From an uncultured Bacteroides sp. (GTDB taxonomy: Bacteria > Bacteroidota > Bacteroidia > Bacteroidales > Bacteroidaceae): a DNA stretch of 64,000 nt. A program made the position numbers and the translations under genes. Of the stretch, positions 51,228 to 57,925 are shown in pieces. Below the pieces are notes generated by a model that was not told where the DNA came from, made no database searches, and was given only the letters and a program-made list of their open reading frames with translations. The DNA lies in NCBI RefSeq assembly GCF_963676325.1, contig NZ_OY781099.1:1240001-1304000 (forward strand). The letters are read 5' to 3'. Position 1 is the stretch's first letter. Every line of letters starts with the position of its first letter.

Positions 51228-51724
51228 TGTTTCAATATATTAAATTGTTCGCGTATCGTTTTCCTGGCTCTTGATATCAGCACCCTTATGTTGATGGCAT
51301 TAAGTCCGGTTATATGCTCTATTTCTTCAATGGAGCATTCACTCAGATGTCTTAGTTTCATCACCTCCTGCTGTTTCTCCGGTAATTGAGTAATGAGTTG
51401 TTTCACGCAGTTCAACTCATCTTTGATCTCTATTTCATTAATAAGTGAAATATCATTTGCTTTTCCTACAACTTCTATATTCTGTTTCTCAGTCTCATTC
51501 TTAGTTGAGCGAAGATAATCGAAGCAGATATTTTTAAGCAAGATAACACAGAACGATTCCGGATTTCTGATATCAATGAGCTCTTCCCGTTTATTCCATA
51601 GTTTCAGATACGCCTCCTGCACCATATCTTCCGCATCACATGAGTTGCCCAGTAACCTGAAGGCAATCCTGTAAAGTTTCTGGTGATACGGAAGGTACAT
51701 CCTTTTGAAGCTTTCGGCATCCAT
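51224..51724 (-). CDS. ECF-type RNA polymerase sigma factor
   Basis: 166 aa. Region 2 (LYRIAFRLLGNSCDAEDMVQEAYLKLW) and region 4 (LPEKQQEVMKLRHLSECSIEEIEHITGLNAINIRVLISRARKTI, cited in parts: IEHITGLNAINIRVLISRAR) are complete. It probably directs transcription of its own operon and periplasmic targets. It sits 4 bp after the first DUF4252 gene. Confidence 0.94.
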   Translation of the reverse strand: MDAESFKRMYLPYHQKLYRIAFRLLGNSCDAEDMVQEAYLKLWNKREELIDIRNPESFCVILLKNICFDYLRSTKNETEKQNIEVVGKANDISLINEIEIKDELNCVKQLITQLPEKQQEVMKLRHLSECSIEEIEHITGLNAINIRVLISRARKTIREQFNILKQ

Positions 51725-51728
51725 GTTT

Positions 51729-52184
51729 TTATTTATCAGTAAGTTTAGCTAAATCAGACTTCTTAAATTTACCTTTGATCTTCACTAAAGCTGCACCTTC
51801 ACCGGTAGTAAGTATTACCAACTCACGAATCTCTTCTTTGTCTATCTTAACCAGGATTCTCACATTTTCGCCATTTTGATTTGAACGAACTAATGTTTCG
51901 TAACTTTCATCGTTTATCGTTTTTACCTTTTCAGCAAAACTGTTTTTAATGTCGGATGAACAACTACTCAGAGCTAGAATCTGCATGGAATTAATGCCTT
52001 TTAATCCACGTGTATCATCGCCAGTCATGAAGGGTTTTATTAATGTCATCAGAAACTTATTTATTTTCACATTCTCAACCTTCGGTGCATGTGAAAATTC
52101 AGAAAACAAATTGTCTATGTTTTGACCAAGGCTCCATTGTGTTACTAGTAGCATAGACACACATAAAATGAATTTCTTTATCAT
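51729..52184 (-). CDS. DUF4252 family exported protein (upstream copy)
   Basis: 151 aa with signal peptide (LCVSMLLVTQWSLGQ). It has the same family organisation as the gene at 50202 but is clearly diverged from it. The beta-rich C-terminus (LVILTTGEGAALVKIKGKF) parallels the other copy. First gene of the operon; a role in the signal that controls the sigma factor is an inference from context. Confidence 0.85.
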   Translation of the reverse strand: MIKKFILCVSMLLVTQWSLGQNIDNLFSEFSHAPKVENVKINKFLMTLIKPFMTGDDTRGLKGINSMQILALSSCSSDIKNSFAEKVKTINDESYETLVRSNQNGENVRILVKIDKEEIRELVILTTGEGAALVKIKGKFKKSDLAKLTDK

Positions 52185-52287
52185 AATCTTTAGATTTTAA
52201 GTGATTATTCTGTTTTTATTGACGCGCTATCAATGTGAATACATTAATAAAGACGTAATGCACCGGAAAGTTGTTACAAAGAAAATA

Positions 52288-52338
52288 AAAAAAAGAGCGA
52301 AAAGAAAAGATTTTATATCTTTCCCATTCGCTCTTCTA
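52288..52338 (-). terminator. recA terminator
   Basis: AAGAGCGAA (52293-52301) pairs with TTCGCTCTT (52327-52335). On the minus strand it is followed by a T8 run. Confidence 0.85.
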
Positions 52339-52354
52339 TATTTTAAAAGGAGAA

Positions 52355-53395
52355 TTAGTTCTTTTTCTCTTTCAGTTTTTCAAAGATTAAAGCTTCCAAT
52401 TCATCTGCAAGTTCTGGATTGTCGCTTATGCATTGTTTAGCAGCATCTCTTCCCTGACCAAGTTTAGTGTCATTGTAGCTATACCATGAACCGCTCTTTT
52501 TAACGATTCCCAAATCTGCACCCAGGTCAACAATTTCTCCTGAACGTGATATACCTTCTCCGAACATGATGTCGAATTCAGCTTTGCGGAAAGGAGGAGC
52601 AACCTTGTTCTTTACTACCTTCACGCGAGTTTGGTTACCGATAACATCTTCACCATCTTTAAGCTGGCTTGCGCGGCGGATATCCAGACGTACAGAAGCA
52701 TAGAATTTCAGTGCGTTACCACCGGTTGTTGTTTCAGGATTACCAAACATAACACCAATTTTTTCACGTAATTGGTTAATGAAGATACAAGTAGTATTTG
52801 TTTTACTGATAGTACCAGTCAGTTTACGTAAAGCCTGAGACATTAAACGAGCCTGAAGACCTACTTTATTTTCTCCCATATCACCTTCAATTTCAGCTTT
52901 TGGAGTAAGTGCGGCAACAGAGTCAATTACAACAATGTCAACAGCTGAAGAACGGATCAACTGATCTGCAATTTCCAAAGCCTGTTCACCATTGTCTGGC
53001 TGAGAAATCCAAAGATTGTCAATATCTACACCCAGCTTGGCAGCATAAAAGCGATCAAATGCATGCTCGGCATCAATAATAGCAGCAATACCTCCTGCTT
53101 TCTGAGCCTGTGCAATGGCATGGATTGCAAGTGTTGTTTTACCTGAAGATTCAGGACCATAGATTTCAATTACTCTTCCCCGAGGATAACCACCTACTCC
53201 TAATGCTACATTTAATGCAATAGATCCGGTAGGGATTACTTCTATTTCCTGCACATTGTTATCGCCTAGTTTCATGATAGAACCTTTGCCGTAGCTCTTT
53301 TCTATCTTATCCATAGCAGCCTGTAAGGCTTTTAATTTTTCGCTTGATGCCATATTCGTTTGAAAATTTAATTCATCGCTTTCTTTCTTTGCCAT
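52355..53395 (-). CDS. recA: Recombinase RecA
   Basis: 346 aa. Walker A GPESSGKT at residues 80-87, Walker B-type VVIDSVAALTPK, the L2 loop and GNALKFYASVRLDIRR. Forms the presynaptic filament for recombination and SOS signalling. It is second after bcp (29 bp) and has a strong terminator. No SOS box could be recognised, consistent with Bacteroidetes. Confidence 0.98.
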   Translation of the reverse strand: MAKKESDELNFQTNMASSEKLKALQAAMDKIEKSYGKGSIMKLGDNNVQEIEVIPTGSIALNVALGVGGYPRGRVIEIYGPESSGKTTLAIHAIAQAQKAGGIAAIIDAEHAFDRFYAAKLGVDIDNLWISQPDNGEQALEIADQLIRSSAVDIVVIDSVAALTPKAEIEGDMGENKVGLQARLMSQALRKLTGTISKTNTTCIFINQLREKIGVMFGNPETTTGGNALKFYASVRLDIRRASQLKDGEDVIGNQTRVKVVKNKVAPPFRKAEFDIMFGEGISRSGEIVDLGADLGIVKKSGSWYSYNDTKLGQGRDAAKQCISDNPELADELEALIFEKLKEKKN

Positions 53396-53424
53396 AAATT
53401 AGTTGTTAGTTAACTTGTTCTTAC

Positions 53425-53871
53425 TTAAATAATTTGCTTAGCATGTTCTTTTGTGCTTACTTCTTTTGGAGAAATAATACGTTCGATAATGCCTTCTTCA
53501 TTAATGATAAAGGTTGTGCGGAGAGTACCCATATAAGATCTTCCGTACATCTTCTTTTCTGCCCACACACCGAATTGTTCTACCAGTTTCTTTTCAGTAT
53601 CAGCAATTAGTGTGAAAGGAAGTTCATTCTTTTCGATGAATTTCTGATGAGATTTCTCATTATCTACACTTACGCCTATGACTTCATACCCGGCTTTCCG
53701 AAGATCGGAGTAATTATCACGGAGGTTGCAGGCCTGAGCTGTGCATCCCGAAGTGCTATCTTTGGGATAAAAGTACAATACCACTTTCTTACCTTTATAA
53801 TTGCTTAGGCGAATTTCTTCACCTTTTTCATTTATTCCCAATATATCAGGGGCTTTATCTCCTACATTCAT
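53425..53871 (-). CDS. bcp: Thioredoxin-dependent thiol peroxidase (BCP/PrxQ)
   Basis: 148 aa peroxiredoxin. STSGCTAQACNLRD provides the peroxidatic C43 and resolving C48 (CX4C), typical of the PrxQ class. It reduces hydroperoxides with thioredoxin. It is co-directional with recA and with the saccharopine-dehydrogenase-type gene, with a terminator separating it from the latter. Confidence 0.95.
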   Translation of the reverse strand: MNVGDKAPDILGINEKGEEIRLSNYKGKKVVLYFYPKDSTSGCTAQACNLRDNYSDLRKAGYEVIGVSVDNEKSHQKFIEKNELPFTLIADTEKKLVEQFGVWAEKKMYGRSYMGTLRTTFIINEEGIIERIISPKEVSTKEHAKQII

Positions 53872-53929
53872 AATTCTTTAGTTTTAAAATTACAGTTTAC
53901 AAAGACAAAAACAAAAATGCAAAGTGAGG

Positions 53930-53962
53930 CAAAAAAGGGCACTTATTAAATAAGTACCCTCT
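53930..53962 (-). terminator. Terminator upstream of bcp, ending the synthase gene
   Basis: GGGCACTTATT and AATAAGTACCC (53937-53959) form a near-perfect stem. On the minus strand it ends in TTTTTT. Confidence 0.85.
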
Positions 53963-53975
53963 TGACTAATACTTT

Positions 53976-55169
53976 TTAGAGTTCCAGGTCACCATCGAAC
54001 ACCTCTACCCAAGGTAAACCTTGCTTGTTGAGTTGTTCCATGAACGGATCCGGATTAAAATCTTCTACGTTGTTTACTCCCGGACGTCTCCATTCACCTT
54101 TAAGGAACATCATTGCACCAATCATGGCAGGCACACCGGTTGTGTAACTTACGCCCTGAGCACCAGTTTCTTTATAGGCTGCTTCGTGGCTACAGTTATT
54201 ATATACGTAATAAGTACGCTCTTTACCATCTTTGATACCGCGGATACGGCAACCAATTGAAGTTTCTCCGGTATAGTTTTCACCAAGATCTCCCGGATTA
54301 GGAAGAACTGCTTTCAGGAATTGAATAGGAACAATTTTTTGTCCGTTGTAATCAATCTCATCAATACGAGCCATGCCAATGTTTTGGATAACGCGAAGGT
54401 GAGTAAGATATTCCTGTCCGAAAGTCATCCAAAAGCGAGCACGCTTAAGGGTAGGGTAGTTCTTCACCAGAGATTCAAGTTCTTCGTGGTAAATTACGTA
54501 TGATTCTTTAGGACCGATATTAGGATAATTCAATGGCTTGTGAATCTGATGAGGCTCAGTAACCACCCATTCTCCGTTTTCGTAGTATTTTCCCTTTTGC
54601 GTAACCTCGCGGATGTTGATTTCCGGATTGAAGTTAGTAGCAAAAGCTTTGTGATGATCACCTGCATTGCAGTCAACGATATCAAGATAATTGATTTCAT
54701 CAAAGTGATGTTTCGCTGCATAGGCAGTATAAACGCCACTTACTCCCGGGTCGAAACCGCATCCTAAGATAGCAGTCAGTCCGGCTTTTTTAAACTTATC
54801 CTGATATGCCCATTGCCAGCTGTATTCAAAGTGAGCTTCATCCTTTGGTTCATAGTTTGCTGTGTCAAGGTAGTTAACCCCTGCAATAAGACAAGCATCC
54901 ATTATGGTAAGATCCTGATAAGGAAGAGCCACGTTGATTACTAGTTCCGGTTTGAAGTCGTTGAATAAAGCAACAAGTTCATCTACATTGTCGGCATCTA
55001 CCTGAGCCGTTTTTATTCTATCTCCACCAATTGCTTTTGCAATGGCATCACATTTCGATTTTGTGCGGCTTGCCAACATAATATCTGTGAAAACATCAGC
55101 ATTTTGTGCCACTTTATGTGCAACAACGGTTCCAACACCGCCAGCACCAATAATTAGAACTCTACCCAT
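53976..55169 (-). CDS. Saccharopine dehydrogenase family protein (carboxynorspermidine synthase type)
   Basis: 397 aa. Rossmann start RVLIIGAGGVGTVVAHKVAQ, then AGVNYLDTANYEP and GCGFDPGVSGVYTAYA. The C-terminal domain matches carboxy(nor)spermidine dehydrogenases (YEEL-like and GVSYTTGVPAMIGAMMFLKG). These make carboxynorspermidine or carboxyspermidine from aspartate semialdehyde and a diamine. The decarboxylase partner is not in the window. Confidence 0.9.
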   Translation of the reverse strand: MGRVLIIGAGGVGTVVAHKVAQNADVFTDIMLASRTKSKCDAIAKAIGGDRIKTAQVDADNVDELVALFNDFKPELVINVALPYQDLTIMDACLIAGVNYLDTANYEPKDEAHFEYSWQWAYQDKFKKAGLTAILGCGFDPGVSGVYTAYAAKHHFDEINYLDIVDCNAGDHHKAFATNFNPEINIREVTQKGKYYENGEWVVTEPHQIHKPLNYPNIGPKESYVIYHEELESLVKNYPTLKRARFWMTFGQEYLTHLRVIQNIGMARIDEIDYNGQKIVPIQFLKAVLPNPGDLGENYTGETSIGCRIRGIKDGKERTYYVYNNCSHEAAYKETGAQGVSYTTGVPAMIGAMMFLKGEWRRPGVNNVEDFNPDPFMEQLNKQGLPWVEVFDGDLEL

Positions 55170-55208
55170 TTAAGTGTAAATTTAATAGTTTTAATGTTGA
55201 TAACTGAG

Positions 55209-55216
55209 CAAAGATA
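55209..55216 (-). promoter_or_regulatory. -7 element of the synthase gene
   Basis: TATCTTTG on the minus strand, 39 bp before the start codon. No -33 box is visible. Confidence 0.45.
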
Positions 55217-55297
55217 AATAAATTAATTGAAGTGCGGGAAATAATCGGGCAATAATTATACCTTTATAATGCGATACTTTTTCTTTGATGGCGAGGA

Positions 55298-56296
55298 CTA
55301 TTTGCCCATACCGCCGTTCTTTGCAATAATCCAGATAATGATGGGTGCTCCGAAGAGTGCGGTTACCGAATTGATGGGTAATGTTCCCTGACTTCCCGGC
55401 ATTTGCGAGATAAGATCGCAGATAAGCATGATGATGCTTCCGCAAAGAATGGAAGCGGGAATAATCTTCTGATGGTCTGAAGTATGAAAAATGCCCCGGG
55501 CAATGTGAGGAACGGTTACTCCTATAAAGGCTATTGGTCCGGTAAAGGCGGTAGATGTTCCGGCCAATAGGGCTGTGGCAAGAATAATAAGCAGGCGGGT
55601 TTGAGGAACTGATATACCAAGTCCGGCGGCATACTTTTCGCCCAGCAATAATACGTTGAGGCGTTTCTGAAGAATAAAGGCCAGCCCTGTGCCCACAACC
55701 ACAATCGGTGCCATGATTCCCATGTAACTCCAGCTTACAGATGAAAGACTGCCAAAGGTCCACGATATAAATAGTTTCAGAGTATCCGGATTGCTGGTGC
55801 TTTGCAGAATGCTGACAATGGCTCCGGCAAAGTTGCCAAACATCATTCCTATTATTAGTAAGGAGATGGTTTGCGGAACCTTGACCGATACAATAATGAC
55901 CAGTAATAATACCCCGACAGCACCAAGTACGGCAGCAGTAACCTGTCCCCATCCGGCAATGACAAACCATGGAAGCGATGAGGCTCCCAGTGTAAGCAGG
56001 GCAACTCCCAGACTGGCACCCGAGGTTACACCAAGCACATCCGGTCCGGCCAGCGGGTTACGGAAAAGAGTCTGCATCAGTACACCTGCCACAGAAAGTG
56101 CCATACCTGTAAAGATGGCAGTCAAGGCCTTTGGTAAGCGGTAATTGACGATTATTTCCCTGTAAAGATTGTCAGTTCCGTTTCCGGTAAGGGAAGACCA
56201 TATATCGTTCATCGTAAGATTCACACTGCCAAAAGCAATGTCGCAGGTAAACGCAACGAAGAAAAGGGCTATTAATATCAGAAATCTGGTTCTCAT
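55298..56296 (-). CDS. FecCD-type ABC transporter permease
   Basis: 332 aa with nine to ten helices. FecCD fold with LPKALTAIFTGMALSVAGVLMQTLFRNPLAGPDVLGVTSGASLG-type text (cited in parts: RNPLAGPDVLGVTSGASLG) and GVTVPHIAR. Imports iron-siderophore, haem or cobalamin. The start overlaps the binding-protein stop in ATGA register. The ATPase that should follow is absent; the next gene downstream is unrelated. Confidence 0.93.
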   Translation of the reverse strand: MRTRFLILIALFFVAFTCDIAFGSVNLTMNDIWSSLTGNGTDNLYREIIVNYRLPKALTAIFTGMALSVAGVLMQTLFRNPLAGPDVLGVTSGASLGVALLTLGASSLPWFVIAGWGQVTAAVLGAVGVLLLVIIVSVKVPQTISLLIIGMMFGNFAGAIVSILQSTSNPDTLKLFISWTFGSLSSVSWSYMGIMAPIVVVGTGLAFILQKRLNVLLLGEKYAAGLGISVPQTRLLIILATALLAGTSTAFTGPIAFIGVTVPHIARGIFHTSDHQKIIPASILCGSIIMLICDLISQMPGSQGTLPINSVTALFGAPIIIWIIAKNGGMGK

Positions 56297-57417
56297 TTCA
56301 GCTTTTGCATGTAAGTAAATTCATAAGAAGGGAGCAATTCAGGGTGAAGCGCTTTTATCATATCACTAAGAAGTAGGTCTGGGCGGGCAATGGCACTTTC
56401 CCAGTAATCATTTCCTCCCGTGGCATTCATCCGTTTGTTGTAGTTATAAACGTTACCCTCTTTATATGCCTTGAATAGTTTGTATTTGGCATCGAGTTTA
56501 CCTAGTTCATCCAGTGAGTTAGCTTGTGTGCCCACCCACACATCTGCCTTGTTGAAATTAACCAAAGCCGACTCAATATTGGAAGAGAGGCTTCCGCTGG
56601 TGGTGTCATTTGCATAAAAATAGGAGGCGCCCGCATCGTGAAACATCCTTGCGTTAAAGCTTCTTCCGGCAGGCATGGACCATGCACCGCGGAAATCCTG
56701 ACCGGACAATAGGGTGGGGCGGCTTTTTACTTTCTGAGCCAATGCCGATACTTCTTTGTATCTTTTCTCCACGTTATTGAATAAACTGTCAGCCAAAGCC
56801 GATTTATCAAAGAATGCACCTATAAACTTGATCCATTCTGCACGGCCAAGCAACGTTTTTTCCTGCCATTCTATGTTGTAGATAACCGACAGACCGCTTT
56901 GAGTAAGCCTTTTCGAGTTTTCATCCTCTGCATTATAAGCCGAGGTCATCACCGCTTGCGGACGAAGCACCATCAGATTTTCAATATCCAGATTAAAAGC
57001 ATCTCCCAGATCTTTTATTTTCTTCGCCCTCACACCTGCCAGAATTTGCGGATTGTACACCCATGCGGCGCTGCACACTCCCGTCACTTTGTCAAGCTCA
57101 CCCAGCATCTGCAGAAATTCAAAGTAAGTGGCCGAGTTGGCAACCAGCGACTTCAGGGGAATCTGAACCTTCTTTCCATCCTGCGGCACGGCAGTCTTTG
57201 CATCCTTTACCAGATAATACCGGTCGTAAATCTCTCCTTTTTTCCAGGGATTGTAGACTGTTACACAGGTATATTTGTCAGATTTCGCAATAGAAAAGCC
57301 TTCCGCATATTTATTTTTAATATTTTCTCCTGTCAATCCGTTTCTGCCTTGCTGTTTATTCACGCAACTGGTAAAAAGTGTCAGTATTATTAGTAAGGTG
57401 TAATATAGATGCTTCAT
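56293..57417 (-). CDS. ABC transporter substrate-binding lipoprotein (BtuF/FecB-like)
   Basis: 374 aa. Lipobox LFTSC with acylated Cys18, then a type III (helical-backbone) binding fold: ATYFEFLQMLGELDKVTGVC, GVRAKKIKDLGDAFNLDIENLMVLRPQAVM, and the C-lobe. It should deliver an iron complex or cobalamin to the FecCD permease behind it. A TACCTTTG box lies about 22 bp upstream. Confidence 0.92.
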   Translation of the reverse strand: MKHLYYTLLIILTLFTSCVNKQQGRNGLTGENIKNKYAEGFSIAKSDKYTCVTVYNPWKKGEIYDRYYLVKDAKTAVPQDGKKVQIPLKSLVANSATYFEFLQMLGELDKVTGVCSAAWVYNPQILAGVRAKKIKDLGDAFNLDIENLMVLRPQAVMTSAYNAEDENSKRLTQSGLSVIYNIEWQEKTLLGRAEWIKFIGAFFDKSALADSLFNNVEKRYKEVSALAQKVKSRPTLLSGQDFRGAWSMPAGRSFNARMFHDAGASYFYANDTTSGSLSSNIESALVNFNKADVWVGTQANSLDELGKLDAKYKLFKAYKEGNVYNYNKRMNATGGNDYWESAIARPDLLLSDMIKALHPELLPSYEFTYMQKLK

Positions 57418-57438
57418 CGTTTTATTTCTTTAATATGA

Positions 57439-57446
57439 CAAAGGTA
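57439..57446 (-). promoter_or_regulatory. -7 element of the binding-protein/permease operon
   Basis: TACCTTTG on the minus strand, 21 bp upstream of the start codon. No -33 TTTG at normal spacing. Confidence 0.5.
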
Positions 57447-57554
57447 TATAAATTGCAGAAAGAAAGCACTAGTTTGCTAAGCTTTTCTTTCACCGGCTAT
57501 AAGTCGTTTCCCGGCGAGACCTAAGGTAATTCCTCGAATAATGTTGCTATTTAG

Positions 57555-57628
57555 GTGTAGACTATATATTAATAAGGTGTAGATAATAAGTAAATATAGA
57601 GTAGACTTTAATTAAATAAGGAGTAGAG
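57555..57628. repeat. Phased repeat array, GTGTAGAC type, four units
   Basis: GTGTAGAC (57555), GTGTAGAT (57577), GAGTAGAC (57599) and GAGTAGAG (57621), each exactly 22 bp apart, with A/T-rich unrelated spacers. The units have partial dyad symmetry (GTnTAnAC). Confidence 0.75.
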
Positions 57629-57638
57629 CAAAATATAA

Positions 57639-57656
57639 ATGTTTCACGAGGAACAT
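57639..57656. promoter_or_regulatory. parS-like imperfect palindrome
   Basis: TGTTTCACGAGGAACA (57640-57655) matches 14 of 16 positions of the ParB parS consensus TGTTTCACGTGAAACA. Its centre is 23 bp beyond the last unit of the preceding array. It may be a diverged parS or another end unit of the array. Confidence 0.35.
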
Positions 57657-57700
57657 CCTTAACTCCCGCCTGACTTTACCTTAACCCCCGCCTGATTTTT
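57657..57700. repeat. Two tandem 22-bp repeats
   Basis: Two adjacent 22-bp units starting at 57657 and 57679 differ at only a few positions (CCTTAAC, then CCCGCCTGA). Confidence 0.7.
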
Positions 57701-57702
57701 AG

Positions 57703-57752
57703 CTGTCAATCTAAGCGCACGTTCTGACATAACGGCAGTATTTCTGTCAGAA
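57703..57752. repeat. CTGTCA repeats, about 21 bp spacing
   Basis: CTGTCA (57703-57708), TCTGACA (57723-57729, the inverse) and TTCTGTCAGAA (57742-57752, palindromic), centres about 21 bp apart. A further CTGTCAG occurs at 57777 within CTTAGCTGTCAGGCC, a 15-mer that matches 46094-46108 upstream of clpB at 14 positions. Confidence 0.55.
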
Positions 57753-57813
57753 ACCTTGTGGAAACGGAAAACTTAGCTGTCAGGCCATATAAGTTTCTAG
57801 TTGATTTATATTT

Positions 57814-57830
57814 TTGGCACGACGTTTGTT
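57814..57830 (+). promoter_or_regulatory. Sigma-54-like -24/-12 sequence upstream of dnaK
   Basis: TTGGCACGACGTTTGTT: -24 TTGGCACG is a perfect match and the -12 reads TTGTT in place of TTGCA (GG-N10-GT). A TATTTTTG box (57809-57816) overlaps it. The leader also holds the inverted pair GATTGCT (57846-57852) / AGCAATC (57877-57883). Confidence 0.45.
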
Positions 57831-57925
57831 CATCAGTTGACGTACGATTGCTCCACGCATAAGCAAACAAGAAGAAAGCAATCAATCATATTAAATAGAA
57901 TAATATTAAAAATAGAATAATAATT

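Noticed and set aside
55191..55970. 259-aa minus-strand open frame
   Set aside because: Overlaps the FecCD permease in another frame, and its His/Cys/Ser-rich content is typical of a shadow frame.
57846..57883. CIRCE element before dnaK
   Set aside because: The inverted pair GATTGCT/AGCAATC does not match TTAGCACTC-N9-GAGTGCTAA.
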